Positions 26,846 to 36,157 are shown, counted from the stretch's first letter. The stretch: DNA of 64,000 nt from DASQZT01 sp963728965 (GCA_963728965.1 CAVSMH010000011.1:1-64000), one strand, 5' to 3'. Made by a program: numbers and translations. Notes: a model not told the origin generated them from the sequence alone.

Positions 26846-27582
26846 GCTGTGAGAACGTGCAAGAACTGATCTCCCCGCTTCTCGACCGGAAGGTATCGGC
26901 GAGCGAGCGGGAAAAGGTGTTGACGCACATCGGAAATTGCCGGGAATGTGCCTCGCATCTGGAGTCGATCGAGCACCAGCGCTTGACGCTTCGCGGGATG
27001 AACCAGCCGTCGATGCCAGCCGCCCTCGCCGCCCAACTCCGTGTCATGGCGTCGCACGAGCGCGCGCGCCAAGTTGCGCGTACGAGTCTCGCGTCCCGCT
27101 GGCAGGCATGGTCGGCTACCTGCCGGCTCTGGTTCGATAACCTCATGCGTCCGGTAGCACTGCCGTTCGCCGGCGGCGTTCTTTCCGCTATGGTACTGTT
27201 CGGACTACTGGTGCCGAGCCTCAGCTTCAGCCATAATTTCCCGGACCGCGCGTTTCTGACGTATCCGGATGGTGAAGTGATCGCGCTAAGTTCCAACGGC
27301 ACGTATATCCCGGCCAGTTATGGCGAGATCCTGACGATCGTCCCGGCGAATATGGATAGCTCCGATTACGCCAACGTAGTCTGGTTGACAGTGAACGAGA
27401 CCGGGAAAGTCGTCGATTATTCCATCGAGCGTGGCAACCTGACGCCCGATCTGCAAAGCATCATCCTGTTCTCGCAATTCACGCCTGCGACCCTGCTGGG
27501 CTTGCCCACCTCCGGGCGGGTACGTGTAGCCCAGCGTCCTCCGGAGCGCGCGCTGCCGGCACCGCGCAGCCTGCGCAGCTAG
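26842..27582 (+). CDS. Zinc-finger anti-sigma factor
   Basis: 246 residues. Residues 1-45 hold a ZAS-type site (M-S-C-E-N-V-Q-E-L-I-S-P-L-L-D and HIGNCRECASHLESI, i.e. H-x3-C-x2-C) that binds the sigma factor. A single membrane helix (FAGGVLSAMVLFGLLVPSL) at ~112-132 is followed by a ~110-residue exterior domain with DYANVVWLTVNETGKVVDYS, resembling a TonB/periplasmic sensor fold. It overlaps the sigma gene by 4 bases. It probably holds the sigma factor at the membrane until an envelope signal arrives. Confidence 0.85.
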   Translation: MSCENVQELISPLLDRKVSASEREKVLTHIGNCRECASHLESIEHQRLTLRGMNQPSMPAALAAQLRVMASHERARQVARTSLASRWQAWSATCRLWFDNLMRPVALPFAGGVLSAMVLFGLLVPSLSFSHNFPDRAFLTYPDGEVIALSSNGTYIPASYGEILTIVPANMDSSDYANVVWLTVNETGKVVDYSIERGNLTPDLQSIILFSQFTPATLLGLPTSGRVRVAQRPPERALPAPRSLRS

Positions 27583-28311
27583 TTGGGACAAAAACTCGGA
27601 CAGCACTTCCTGGTGAAGGGCGCCGTGTTGGAGCGCCTTGCTGTGGCGGTGTGCCCGCAGCGGGAGGATTTGGTCGTCGAGATCGGCCCCGGTCGGGGCG
27701 CGCTCACCGAAAGGTTGTTGAGACGTGCGGCCCGAGTCGTGGCGGTGGAAATCGATGCTTACCTGGCGGAGCACTTGAGACGCCGATTCGCGGGTGAGCA
27801 CCGCCTGGAAATTGTTCATGCCGACGTGCTCGCGACGGACCTGACGCAGTGGGGATTTCCGGCGATTGCGGGCAACCTTCCCTACTACATCACCTCGCCG
27901 ATCGTGGAGAAAACGGTACGCAGTGAGTTCCGCCGGGCGGTATTCCTGATGCAGAAGGAGGTCGCCGCGCGTCTTGTATCGCTACCGGGGAGCCGCGACT
28001 ACGGCTTCCTGACCGTATCAACGGCCGCCTTCGCAGGTGCGCAACTGCTATTCGATGTGAAGCCCGGGGCATTCCATCCGCCGCCCAAAGTGAACTCGGC
28101 GGCCGTGCTCCTAATTCCCCGAACGCCTCCGCTGGACGACCCGGAGTTCCTGACGTTCGTGAGCCAATGCTTCCGCCAGAAGCGGAAGACCATCCGCAAC
28201 AACCTGTCTGGGATCTACGGTCGGGAGCGGATCGAGTCGTGGCCCGAAGCCGGTCTGCGCGCCGAACAGATCCCGCTGGAAGCCTTCCAGCACATGTACT
28301 ACCGCCTGTAA
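27583..28311 (+). CDS. rsmA: 16S rRNA dimethyladenosine transferase
   Basis: 242 residues, starting with TTG directly after the anti-sigma stop and reading G-Q-K-L-G-Q-H-F-L-V, the normal N-terminus. SAM-binding motif VVEIGPGRGALTERLL at ~28-43; target-adenosine motif GNLPYYITSPIVEK (NLPY) at ~95; K-P-G-A-F-H-P-P-P-K-V-N-S-A later. It methylates the two adjacent adenosines near the 3' end of 16S rRNA. With no intergenic space and no own ribosome site, translation probably depends on the anti-sigma gene. It is slightly shorter than the E. coli enzyme. Confidence 0.93.
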   Translation: MGQKLGQHFLVKGAVLERLAVAVCPQREDLVVEIGPGRGALTERLLRRAARVVAVEIDAYLAEHLRRRFAGEHRLEIVHADVLATDLTQWGFPAIAGNLPYYITSPIVEKTVRSEFRRAVFLMQKEVAARLVSLPGSRDYGFLTVSTAAFAGAQLLFDVKPGAFHPPPKVNSAAVLLIPRTPPLDDPEFLTFVSQCFRQKRKTIRNNLSGIYGRERIESWPEAGLRAEQIPLEAFQHMYYRL

Positions 28312-28321
28312 TACGCCCGTA

Positions 28322-28394
28322 TTTCGGGGACAGGCTACACAACTTCTAAATTCCGGCGGAGAGGATTCGGACGTTGCGTAGCCTATCTCCGAAA
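28322..28394. repeat. Inverted repeat with 17-base arms
   Basis: TTTCGGGGACAGGCTAC (28322-28338) pairs with GTAGCCTATCTCCGAAA (28378-28394), 15 of 17 positions Watson-Crick and the other two G-T. The 39-base loop contains no gene. It may be a MITE or REP-type repeat rather than a terminator, as there is no T-run. Confidence 0.5.
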
Positions 28395-28452
28395 ACGAAG
28401 CTGCCACGAGGCTCCTCTTTGAGGACAAGCAACAACTCCCGATCTCGGGAAT

Positions 28453-28484
28453 AATTTGGGGGGATGTAGCTTGTGCCCCAAATT
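28453..28484. terminator. Bidirectional terminator between rsmA and ppa
   Basis: AATTTGGGG (28453-28461) and CCCCAAATT (28476-28484) form a perfect 9-bp stem with a 14-base loop. It lies right at the end of ppa (minus) and downstream of rsmA (plus), which converge here. Confidence 0.55.
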
Positions 28485-29017
28485 TAACTGCGGCTAACGC
28501 TGAGGTAGCGGTCGCGACTCACCCGGATCAGGTCGCGTGCTTCGCGCGGGCCACGCCAACCTCGCATTTCGGTACGCTTGCCTTCCAGTTCCTTGTAGAT
28601 CGCGAAGAAATGTTCGATCTCCCGCAGCGTGTGGGGGAAGACTTGGTCGATGGTGTGGATCTGGTCGAAACGGGGATTCCGGTTCGGCACCGCCAATATC
28701 TTCTGGTCGGGTTCGCTCTGGTCGACCATCTCCAATACCCCGACCGGACGTACCGCGATCAGCACTCCAGGAAAGCTCGGCTCATCAACCAGGACTAACA
28801 CGTCCAGCGGATCGCCGTCATCGGAGATCGTTCCAGGGATGAATCCGTAATCGCCGGGATAGTGCATCGGAGAATAGAGCGCCCGATCAAGACGAAATAC
28901 CCCCAGCTCCCCGTCATACTCGTACTTGTTCGCGGAATTGCGGGGGATCTCCACAATCATCCGGACAATCTCGGGGCAGTCCGGACCGGGGTCGAGGTCG
29001 TACAGGCGCGGCGCCAC
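28484..29017 (-). CDS. ppa: Inorganic pyrophosphatase, family I
   Basis: 177 residues from a GTG at 29017. Motifs: VEIPRNSANKYEYDGELGVF, Y-P-G-D-Y-G-F-I-P-G-T, the metal-binding signature DGDPLDVLVLVDEP (D-G-D-P-L-D) and DQIHTIDQVF. It hydrolyses pyrophosphate, driving biosynthetic reactions. It starts four bases after the upstream gntP-like gene ends, on the same strand, so the two are probably co-transcribed; the functional link is not obvious. Confidence 0.93.
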   Translation of the reverse strand: MAPRLYDLDPGPDCPEIVRMIVEIPRNSANKYEYDGELGVFRLDRALYSPMHYPGDYGFIPGTISDDGDPLDVLVLVDEPSFPGVLIAVRPVGVLEMVDQSEPDQKILAVPNRNPRFDQIHTIDQVFPHTLREIEHFFAIYKELEGKRTEMRGWRGPREARDLIRVSRDRYLSVSRS

Positions 29018-29021
29018 CCTG

Positions 29022-30362
29022 CTATCGTAGCAGCGCCTGCGCGATCAACACCAAGGCCAAACCGGTAATGGACGATACGATCTTCATAGCCGTCCAGGTC
29101 TTCAGGGTCTGTGGCACGGTCATGCCGAAGTACTGATTCACCAGCCAGAACCCGGAGTCGTTGACGTGGGAAAACGCGGTGCCGCCGCAGCACAGCGCCA
29201 GCACGATCAGGTCCGGACTGTACCCCGGAATGCCCTTTACCATGGGCGCGACAATGCCCGCAGCCGTGATAATCGCCACCGTGGCGGAACCCTGCGCCAG
29301 CCGCATGGCCGCCGAGATCAAGTACACCACGAGCAGAGGCGAGACGGCCGACGAGATCAACAATTTGCCCGCGTACGCACCTACTCCGGAATCCACAATT
29401 ATCTGCTTGAACGCGCCGCCTCCCCCCATAATGCATAGCAGGGCGCCCATCGGCGCCAGCGATTCGGCCGCCATTTTGACGGTGCGCTCGCGGGAGATGC
29501 CGCGGCGGATCCCCAAAAACCAGATCGCCCCCAGTGCAGCGATGGTCAGCGCCGTAAATGGGTGGCCGATGAAAACCGCGGCGCCCCGGAAGGGCACATT
29601 CGCCAGAGTAGCGATCGTGGCGCCAAAGATCAACACCACGGGCAACAGGAGCAGCACCACCACCGCCGCCAGCGGGGGCGGGCGATGGGCGTCTGCGACA
29701 GGCTCGATCGAACTCGACGCAATCTCCGGCACCGGGATGTAGATCCGCTTCGCTACCCAGGTGGCGTAGAAGATGCCGGCAACCACGGCCATGGGTATCG
29801 ATACCGCGATGCCAAAAAGGATCGTATGCGACAGGTCGGCGCCCAACATCTGCGACGCGGCTGCCGGGGCCGGGTGCGGAGGCACCAGGGAGTGCGTGAT
29901 CGTCAGGGCCGCCGCCATCGGCAGACCGTACAACAGCAGTGAACGTCGAGTCTCCCGCGCCAGGTTCCAGACCAGCGGAACCATGATGATGAACCCCACT
30001 TCAAAAAAAATCGGCAGCCCTACCAGGAACGCGGCCACCAGCATCGCCCACGCGGCATGGTCTTTGCCGAAGCGGACCAGCAGCCAGTCGGCGAGCGCGC
30101 GGCCCCCGCCTGAGTGCTCCAGGAAACGCCCGATCATCGCTCCCAATCCCACTACCACGGCGATGAAGCCGAGCGCATCGCCAAACCCCGTTTGAATGGA
30201 CTTCAGAACCTTCTCGGGGGGCATGCCGCAAGCCAGTCCCAGCAGCATCGCGGAGATCAGCAGCGCCAGAAACGCATGCAGCTTCACCACCAGAATGAGC
30301 AACAGCAGAACGGCGATTGCCGCCGCCGTAAGCCATATGAGCTGCGGGCCGTTCGAAGGCAT
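29022..30362 (-). CDS. GntP-family gluconate:H+ symporter
   Basis: 446 residues, the usual GntP length, with about twelve membrane helices. It has G-F-G-D-A-L-G-F-I-A-V-V-V-G-L-G-A-M-I-G near residue 60, HSLVPPHPAPAAASQMLGAD (the family H-x-x-x-P-P-H-P) at ~155, and the C-terminal S-H-V-N-D-S-G-F-W-L motif. It imports gluconate or a related sugar acid with protons. No gluconate kinase or dehydratase is nearby, so the precise substrate is open. Downstream ppa follows after four bases. Confidence 0.88.
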   Translation of the reverse strand: MPSNGPQLIWLTAAAIAVLLLLILVVKLHAFLALLISAMLLGLACGMPPEKVLKSIQTGFGDALGFIAVVVGLGAMIGRFLEHSGGGRALADWLLVRFGKDHAAWAMLVAAFLVGLPIFFEVGFIIMVPLVWNLARETRRSLLLYGLPMAAALTITHSLVPPHPAPAAASQMLGADLSHTILFGIAVSIPMAVVAGIFYATWVAKRIYIPVPEIASSSIEPVADAHRPPPLAAVVVLLLLPVVLIFGATIATLANVPFRGAAVFIGHPFTALTIAALGAIWFLGIRRGISRERTVKMAAESLAPMGALLCIMGGGGAFKQIIVDSGVGAYAGKLLISSAVSPLLVVYLISAAMRLAQGSATVAIITAAGIVAPMVKGIPGYSPDLIVLALCCGGTAFSHVNDSGFWLVNQYFGMTVPQTLKTWTAMKIVSSITGLALVLIAQALLR

Positions 30363-30500
30363 GAAGCGGCCATTCTACCCCGGATCGTCTTGCGCCGTCA
30401 TGCGTTTCGGGCACACCGTGAGGCCACGCTATGATGAAATCGTGCGGCTGAAGAGGGTGCTATCCCACGCCGGCGAACCGCCGTCAGAGTCTCGGATCCT

Positions 30501-31532
30501 ATGGTGATCCCCTCCGCAGTCCCGCGCCGAAAAATGCCACCCTGGCTGCCGCAGGTTCTCGGTTATTGTCTTTCCGCCGCTTGCCTGGTCTGGGTGCTGC
30601 ATGGTTACCCGATCCGGCGCGAGTTGTTACCTGCCATCCGCGATCTCGGCTGGTGGTGGGTAGCTCTCGCTGTAGGCTCCGACCTCGCCGTCTACGTAGT
30701 GCACGGGTGGCGATGGAACACGCTGCTGAACCCGGTGGTTCGCCTGCGGCTCTGGCGTACCGTGCAGGCGATTTATATCGGACTGTTCGCCAATGAAGTG
30801 CTCCCCCTTCGCGTGGGCGAACTGATCCGCTGCTACCTGCTGGCCCATTGGAACGATTTGCGGATTTCGCTTGGCTTTGCATCGGCGGCGGTGGAGCGGT
30901 TGATCGATGGTTTCTGGATGGTGGTCGCGTTCCTGATCACAGCTAGCTTTGTGCGCGGAATTCCGCGTGACCTGGCCATTTTGGTGCAGACTCTGGGCGC
31001 GTTCCTGGTGCTCGCGGCTATCGGGCTGTGGTGGATTGTGGCTCACAAGCACGAGGCCCACGCCGTAATCTCCGAAAGCCGCTGGTCGAGCGCGCTCCGG
31101 CACGTTATCGAAGGTCTCCACCTGATGGGAAACCGCCGTACACTCGGATTCACCGCTCTGATCAGCCTGGGCTACCTGGTTCTGCAGTTCGTCTCCGTTT
31201 ACGCCCTAATGAAGGCGTATGGCCTGGATCTCTCGTTCTGGGCCGCCGGCGGCGTGGTCACCATCATTCGCTTCATCACGGTGGTGCCCAACGCGCCCGG
31301 GAACCTGGGACTGGTAAACTTCGCCTGCGTTACCGCGCTACGGTTGTTCGAGGTGGAGACTACCGTGGCTAAGACGTTCTCGATTATTCTGTTCGCTGTG
31401 CTGACCGGCCCCCTGCTCGTCGGCGGCGCCATCGCCACGGCGCTTACCGGTGTCAACATCGGCGAGCTGCGCGACCGCGCCAAGAAAGGCATGGCCATCG
31501 CCGATCCTCCCGCCTCGGAAGAGACCGTCTGA
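30501..31532 (+). CDS. YbhN/UPF0104-type flippase-like membrane protein
   Basis: 343 residues with about eight membrane helices. Recognisable features are LPQVLGYCLSAACLVWVLHG at the N-terminus, GWWWVALAVGSDLAVYVVHG, W-R-W-N-T-L-L, LFANEVLPLRVGELIRCYLL (the N-x-x-L-P-x-R-x-G-E signature), SAAVERLIDGFWMVVAF and TVVPNAPGNLGLVNFACVTA (P-x-x-P-G-x-x-G). This is the lysylphosphatidylglycerol-synthase transmembrane/dolichol-P-glycosyltransferase-associated family, thought to move lipids or lipid-linked glycans. The soluble synthase domain of MprF is absent. Confidence 0.83.
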   Translation: MVIPSAVPRRKMPPWLPQVLGYCLSAACLVWVLHGYPIRRELLPAIRDLGWWWVALAVGSDLAVYVVHGWRWNTLLNPVVRLRLWRTVQAIYIGLFANEVLPLRVGELIRCYLLAHWNDLRISLGFASAAVERLIDGFWMVVAFLITASFVRGIPRDLAILVQTLGAFLVLAAIGLWWIVAHKHEAHAVISESRWSSALRHVIEGLHLMGNRRTLGFTALISLGYLVLQFVSVYALMKAYGLDLSFWAAGGVVTIIRFITVVPNAPGNLGLVNFACVTALRLFEVETTVAKTFSIILFAVLTGPLLVGGAIATALTGVNIGELRDRAKKGMAIADPPASEETV

Positions 31533-31566
31533 CCGCCTGCCTCGCACATCTCGCACACCGTTGGCG

Positions 31567-31595
31567 TTGATATTCGCATGTGACATATATATAAT
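31567..31595 (+). promoter_or_regulatory. Promoter of the padR-permease unit
   Basis: TTGATA (31567-31572) and TATAAT (31590-31595) are 17 bases apart, ending nine bases before the PadR ATG at 31604. The AT-rich ACATATATATAAT segment overlaps the -10 and is a likely place for PadR autoregulation. Confidence 0.65.
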
Positions 31596-31603
31596 CGCCA
31601 CAT

Positions 31604-31924
31604 ATGGTGCGTCCTGTTGCCGCCGAGATGATTCTGATGGCACTGCTCGAAGACCGCCCCCGCCACGGCTATGAGCTCGCCAAGCTCATCGAGAAGCAGT
31701 CGGACAGCCGCCTGCAATTCCACGTGGCCTCGCTTTACCCCATGCTCTACCGCCTCGAACGCAAATGCCTCGTCGAAGGCCGCTGGGTCGAGAAAGCGGG
31801 CGAACGCCGGCGCCGATTCTATCGCCTGACCCCGGCCGGCCGTCGCGCCCTGGCGGCCCAGCGGCGTACCTGGCGCGCTTTCGTGCAGGCCCTGAACGCC
31901 CTCACGAGGTTCGACCATGCCTGA
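31604..31924 (+). CDS. PadR-family transcriptional regulator
   Basis: 106 residues. A PadR winged helix: EMILMALLEDRPRHGYELAK, LIEKQ, FHVASLYPMLYRLERKCLVE, GRWVEKAGERRRRFYRLTPA, GRRALA. It has the conserved H-G-Y and S-L-Y-P-x-L motifs; the short C-terminal helix is for dimerisation. The stop overlaps the permease start by 8 bases, so it is the first gene of that unit. PadR genes directly before large MacB-like permeases are a recurring arrangement in Acidobacteriota; the ligand is unknown. Confidence 0.88.
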   Translation: MVRPVAAEMILMALLEDRPRHGYELAKLIEKQSDSRLQFHVASLYPMLYRLERKCLVEGRWVEKAGERRRRFYRLTPAGRRALAAQRRTWRAFVQALNALTRFDHA

Positions 31925-34610
31925 CTGGAAAAGCTATGTCCGCGAGCACCTGCCGCCCCTCGCCGCCTCGCCCCACCGGGAGAACGAAATCGTGGCCGAA
32001 TTGTCCCTCCAACTGGAGCAGGCCTATCAGGACGCTCTCGCCGGCGGCGCCAGCGAGTCCGAAGCCTGCGGCCTGGCGGAACACCAGTTTCGCGACTGGA
32101 GAGCTCTGGCGCGAGACATCGACCTGGCGGAACGCGGTCCCGTGCCGGCATTGGGGGTGCGAGCCCTTCTGTTCTCCGGCCTGCCGCGGGACCTGCGCTA
32201 TGGCGCCCGCCTGCTGCGCCGCAGCCCGGGGTTCACCGCCATCGCAGTGGCCACGCTGGCCTTTGGCATCGGAGGCAATACCGCCATTTTTACCATGGTG
32301 GACCGGGTGACGCTCCGCCGTCTCCCCTTCCCCGAACCCTCGCGGCTCATGGCGATCGAAACCCGTAAAGCGCAGCAACCCGAACTCGAACCGTGGACCT
32401 CCGCCGCGGACTTCTTCGATATCCGGGAGCGCACCCGATCCTTCTCAGCCGTGGCCGCGATCTCTCCCGTCTGGAGCCTGGTGATGACCGGCCGCGGCGA
32501 TGCCGAGCGCTTGCAAGCACTCTACGTTTCGGCGGAGTTTTTTCCCCTGCTGGGCGTGAACGCCTCCCTGGGCCGGACCATTCTGCCTGCCGAGGATGTA
32601 CGCACCCGGCCGTCAAATGTAGTGCTTCTCTCGCACTCTTTTTGGCAACGCCGTTTCGGTGGTTCGCCGGATGTTGCCGGCCAGGCGCTGGCGCTCGACG
32701 GAGGGGCCTACACCGTGATCGGCGTCTTGCCAGTCGGCTTCCGTTATCCGGGCGAGCCGCTCGCGGGGGCCGCCGCGGATATCGACCTCTGGCTGCCCCT
32801 TTCGAGCAATCCGATCGTCGACTCGGACCGGGCCGTCCGCTTCCTGAAGGTGATCGGGCGTCTCAAGCCGGGTATACCGCCCGACCAGGCGCGCGAGGAT
32901 CTCCAGCGCGTCGGCGGCGCTCTCGCCGAACAGTATCCCGACATGAATCGGGGCTTTGAAGACGACCTCCAGCCGTTGTCGCATCAGGTCACCGGACGCA
33001 CGTACACGCCCATGATGCTGCTCCTCGGAGCCGTTGCTTTCGTGCTACTGATGGCGTGCGCCAACGTAGCCAACCTCCTGCTTGGCCAGGCATCCACGCG
33101 CCACCGCGAGCTTTCGGTACGCGTGGCCCTGGGTGCGTCGCGGTGGCGCATCCTGCGACAACTGCTGGCCGAAGGTTTTTGGATGGCGCTGGCGGGGGGC
33201 GCGGTGGGTATCGTGCTAGCGAAGGGCGGCTTGGGCCTGCTCTCGGCACTGGCGCCACCCACTCTCGTCAGCCCCGGTGAAATCGTTCTCGATTTCCGCG
33301 CGTTGTGGTTCACTGCCGCCGTTGTTCTGAGCTGTTCCCTACTGGCCGGCCTCCCCCCGGCCCTCCGCATCGCCCGTGGCGAGATCGAAGGCGCGCTGCG
33401 AGAGGCCGGCCGTCACTGGACCGCGGGCCATCACCGGTTGCGCACCACCCTCGTGACCCTACAGGTGGCGTTGGCCCTGGTGCTCCTGGTGGGGGCGGGC
33501 CTGCTCATCCGCAGTTTTCAGCGGGTGCTGAATGTGCCCGCCGGTTTCGATCCTCACCACCTCGTGACCATCTCCACCCAGGTGCCCCAATCCGCCCGCA
33601 CGCCCGAGCTGCGTACCGCCGTGTACCACCGCATGCGGGACCTCCTTCAGTCGGTGCCGGGCGTCGAGAGCGTAGCCTGCGTGAGCCGCTTGCCGTTGAT
33701 GGGTTCCAACCTCGGCAGTTGGCTGTTCGTGGAGGGCCGCTCGGTACCCGGCGAGCCGGGCTTCGACGTCGAATACCGGGTGGCAGCACCCGAGTATTTC
33801 TCCACCATGCGAATTCCGCTGCGCTCCGGCCGCCTCTTCGACCAGCGCGACAGCGCCAGCCCCGGCACGGTCCTGCTGATCAATGAGGCTGCCGCTCGCA
33901 AGTTCTGGCCCGGCCAGAATCCGGTCGGGCGGCGAGTCAAACTGACCGCGAACCCCGAACGTTTTCCGTGGCTCACCGTCATCGGTGTGGTAGGCGATGT
34001 GCACCACATCGGCCTCGACACGGCCCCCCGTCCGGAGATTTACCGCCCGTACCCGGTGAACCCGCTGAGCTCGCCGATCCTGGTGATCCGCACCGCCGCC
34101 GATCCCGCACTGATGCTCTCGACCCTGGCCGCGCGCGTGCGATCGGTAGCCGCGGGCGCGCCGGCGTATAACGTGTTTTCTATGGAAACGCTGCTCGATC
34201 ACTCCACGGCCCAGCGTCGGTTCGTGATGCTGCTCCTGGCCGGATTCGCCGTGGCGGCGCTTCTGCTGGCGGGTGTCGGCATTTATGGAACGGTATCCTG
34301 GTCCGTGGCGCAGCGCACGCGCGACCTCGGCCTGCGCATGGCCTTGGGCGCCCCCCCGGCGGCCGCGCTCCGGCTGGTATTCTGGCAGCACTTCCGGTGG
34401 ATCGCCGCCGGAATCGTGGCCGGATGGTTGGCGGCGTTGGCCCTGACTTGGCTGATGCGGACCCTGCTGTTCGAAGTGCGGCCGCTGGATACGGCTACGT
34501 TCGCCCTGGCCGGCGTAATTCTGGCGGCGTTCGCCGTGCTCGCATGCTATCTCCCGGCCCGCCGCGCGACGCATGTGGACCCCATGACCGCGTTACGCGA
34601 AGATTGTTGA
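31917..34610 (+). CDS. Orphan MacB-like ABC permease (ADOP type), with N-terminal domain
   Basis: 897 residues. An N-terminal ~80-residue helical cytosolic domain (YVREHLPPLAASPHRENEIV, ELSLQLEQAYQDALAGG) is followed by two MacB_PCD-FtsX modules. Module one: GARLLRRSPGFTAIAVATLA, a periplasmic domain, then LGAVAFVLLMACANVANLLL and RELSVRVALGASRWRILRQL near residues 365-420. Module two: LRTTLVTLQVALALVLLVGA, a second periplasmic domain, and DLGLRMALGAPPAAALRLVF near 805. Ends ACYLPARRATHVDPMTALRE. No ATP-binding subunit is encoded nearby. It may act with a distant ATPase in efflux or envelope transport. Confidence 0.88.
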   Translation: MPDWKSYVREHLPPLAASPHRENEIVAELSLQLEQAYQDALAGGASESEACGLAEHQFRDWRALARDIDLAERGPVPALGVRALLFSGLPRDLRYGARLLRRSPGFTAIAVATLAFGIGGNTAIFTMVDRVTLRRLPFPEPSRLMAIETRKAQQPELEPWTSAADFFDIRERTRSFSAVAAISPVWSLVMTGRGDAERLQALYVSAEFFPLLGVNASLGRTILPAEDVRTRPSNVVLLSHSFWQRRFGGSPDVAGQALALDGGAYTVIGVLPVGFRYPGEPLAGAAADIDLWLPLSSNPIVDSDRAVRFLKVIGRLKPGIPPDQAREDLQRVGGALAEQYPDMNRGFEDDLQPLSHQVTGRTYTPMMLLLGAVAFVLLMACANVANLLLGQASTRHRELSVRVALGASRWRILRQLLAEGFWMALAGGAVGIVLAKGGLGLLSALAPPTLVSPGEIVLDFRALWFTAAVVLSCSLLAGLPPALRIARGEIEGALREAGRHWTAGHHRLRTTLVTLQVALALVLLVGAGLLIRSFQRVLNVPAGFDPHHLVTISTQVPQSARTPELRTAVYHRMRDLLQSVPGVESVACVSRLPLMGSNLGSWLFVEGRSVPGEPGFDVEYRVAAPEYFSTMRIPLRSGRLFDQRDSASPGTVLLINEAAARKFWPGQNPVGRRVKLTANPERFPWLTVIGVVGDVHHIGLDTAPRPEIYRPYPVNPLSSPILVIRTAADPALMLSTLAARVRSVAAGAPAYNVFSMETLLDHSTAQRRFVMLLLAGFAVAALLLAGVGIYGTVSWSVAQRTRDLGLRMALGAPPAAALRLVFWQHFRWIAAGIVAGWLAALALTWLMRTLLFEVRPLDTATFALAGVILAAFAVLACYLPARRATHVDPMTALREDC

Positions 34611-34635
34611 GACGGCGGGCGCGGAAGTGGTCCGG

Positions 34636-34664
34636 TTGACTTGCCGTCTTCCGCCGCGTTATTT
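34636..34664 (+). promoter_or_regulatory. tRNA-Cys promoter
   Basis: TTGACT (34636-34641) and TTATTT (34659-34664) with a 17-base spacer, about 18 bases before the mature tRNA 5' end. Confidence 0.55.
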
Positions 34665-34681
34665 TGCATCTAGACCTTGAA

Positions 34682-34757
<76 letters not shown>

Positions 34758-35884
34758 CCTTTTCCTGTATGTTGCTTCAAAATGATGGCGCGTTTCTTCT
34801 CCTCCTGCTGGGGATGCACATAGCGCATGATCGTGCGAAGGTTGGCATGCCCCATAATTGCGGCCAGCGTAAACGGATCAGTTTTGGCTCGGTGGCCATC
34901 CTTGTGCCGAATGTGTGGCGCAGATCGTAGAGCACAAAAGAAACGTGGGCGCCGCGGCAGCGCGATCATGAGAGTTGTTGAGCTTCGTAATCGGCTGGCC
35001 AACATCCCGTTCGGAGGGAAAAAGCCACGGCCCACTCGTCGCGTTGCCCCGCTGCAAGATCAGGAAAGATTCCTCTGTGAGGTCAACCGTTCGACCCGTC
35101 GTTAAACTGTCCTTCCGGGCGCGGGTGATCTCTTCGGGTCGAAAGCCCTGATTATGAGGCGCCCAACGTCGTAAAGGTTGCGCCTGCCGGCTTTGTCGAC
35201 GACCTTTTGTACTTCAGCGAAATATGGCCTCTCCTGTTCATCCGTCAGGACTGTCATTCGGATGGCATCACGGTCCGACGGGATCTTCACTTGACGCACG
35301 GGATTGCCTTTGATCCAACCTTTGCTTTCGGCGAACTGAAAGAAGAGAGACAGTGCATGCAGATCATGACGGATCGCAATGTCCCGAACGCCGCAGTCGA
35401 CAACCCGGGATTCCTTGAAAGCTTCGATCAGCCCGGCATCATTGTCTCCGAGTCGGAAGTCTCCAAGAAACGTCACCAGGGCTGTAAATGAAACCCTTAT
35501 TCGCTGCGCGGACGCGGGCTTGCTCCTATAGCGGACGTCCTCGCAATGCGCGATAAACTTGGCGGCAGTCGCAAAGTCGATACGTTTGGTTAGTACTACC
35601 GTCGCTACGGTTGCACGCCGAAGTATTCGTAGTGTTCCGGGGCTTCCAGTTCGCATTATGGTGGGGCAAACCCGAGGATGTCGCTGAAAATCAATCGCTG
35701 TTCGGGGGACTCCTTGCCGGCTCGAGGATATTCCGAGAGCAGGTCGTGAGCGTACTCGAAAAGGAGTTAGCTCTCATCGGCCAATATCGCCGGGTCGACA
35801 CGGGCAGGGCAGCAGCCTTACGTGAGTTGTTTGGAGCGGAGCAAGAAAGGGAAACGGCCAGGTCGATCTGTTAAAATTAAACCA

Positions 35885-35901
35885 GTCAAATTGACTAGTC
35901 A
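35885..35901. promoter_or_regulatory. Palindromes upstream of antitoxin
   Basis: GTCAAATTGAC (35885-35895) is a dyad overlapping TGACTAGTCA (35892-35901), a perfect 10-base palindrome, 10 bases before the antitoxin ATG. A likely operator for autorepression. Confidence 0.5.
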
Positions 35902-35911
35902 GGACTGTTAA

Positions 35912-36157
35912 ATGCGTGAAATCCAAGCTTCCGAAGCCAAAGCCCATCTGCCCCAGCTGCTCGATGCCGTGGAGCGGGGCGAAACGCTTATTATTACCCG
36001 TCATGGCCGCGCCATCGCCAGGATTGTGCCCGAAGTGGAGCGGCGGCAAGAAGAAGTCGACAGAGCGCTGGCGAGTATCCTCGAGCTGCGAAAAAGAACC
36101 GGCAAGGTCACCCTTGAGGAAATACGATCCGCACGCGAGGAAGGACGGAAGTACTGA
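35912..36157 (+). CDS. Phd/YefM-family antitoxin
   Basis: 81 residues. It begins M-R-E-I-Q-A-S-E-A-K-A-H-L-P-Q-L-L-D-A-V-E-R-G-E, then I-I-T-R-H-G-R-A-I-A-R-I-V-P, the standard Phd DNA-binding dimerisation fold, followed by a charged helix (EEVDRALASILELRKRTGKV) that would bind the toxin. The stop overlaps the toxin start by one base. It should neutralise the PIN toxin and repress the operon through the palindromes upstream. Confidence 0.87.
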   Translation: MREIQASEAKAHLPQLLDAVERGETLIITRHGRAIARIVPEVERRQEEVDRALASILELRKRTGKVTLEEIRSAREEGRKY

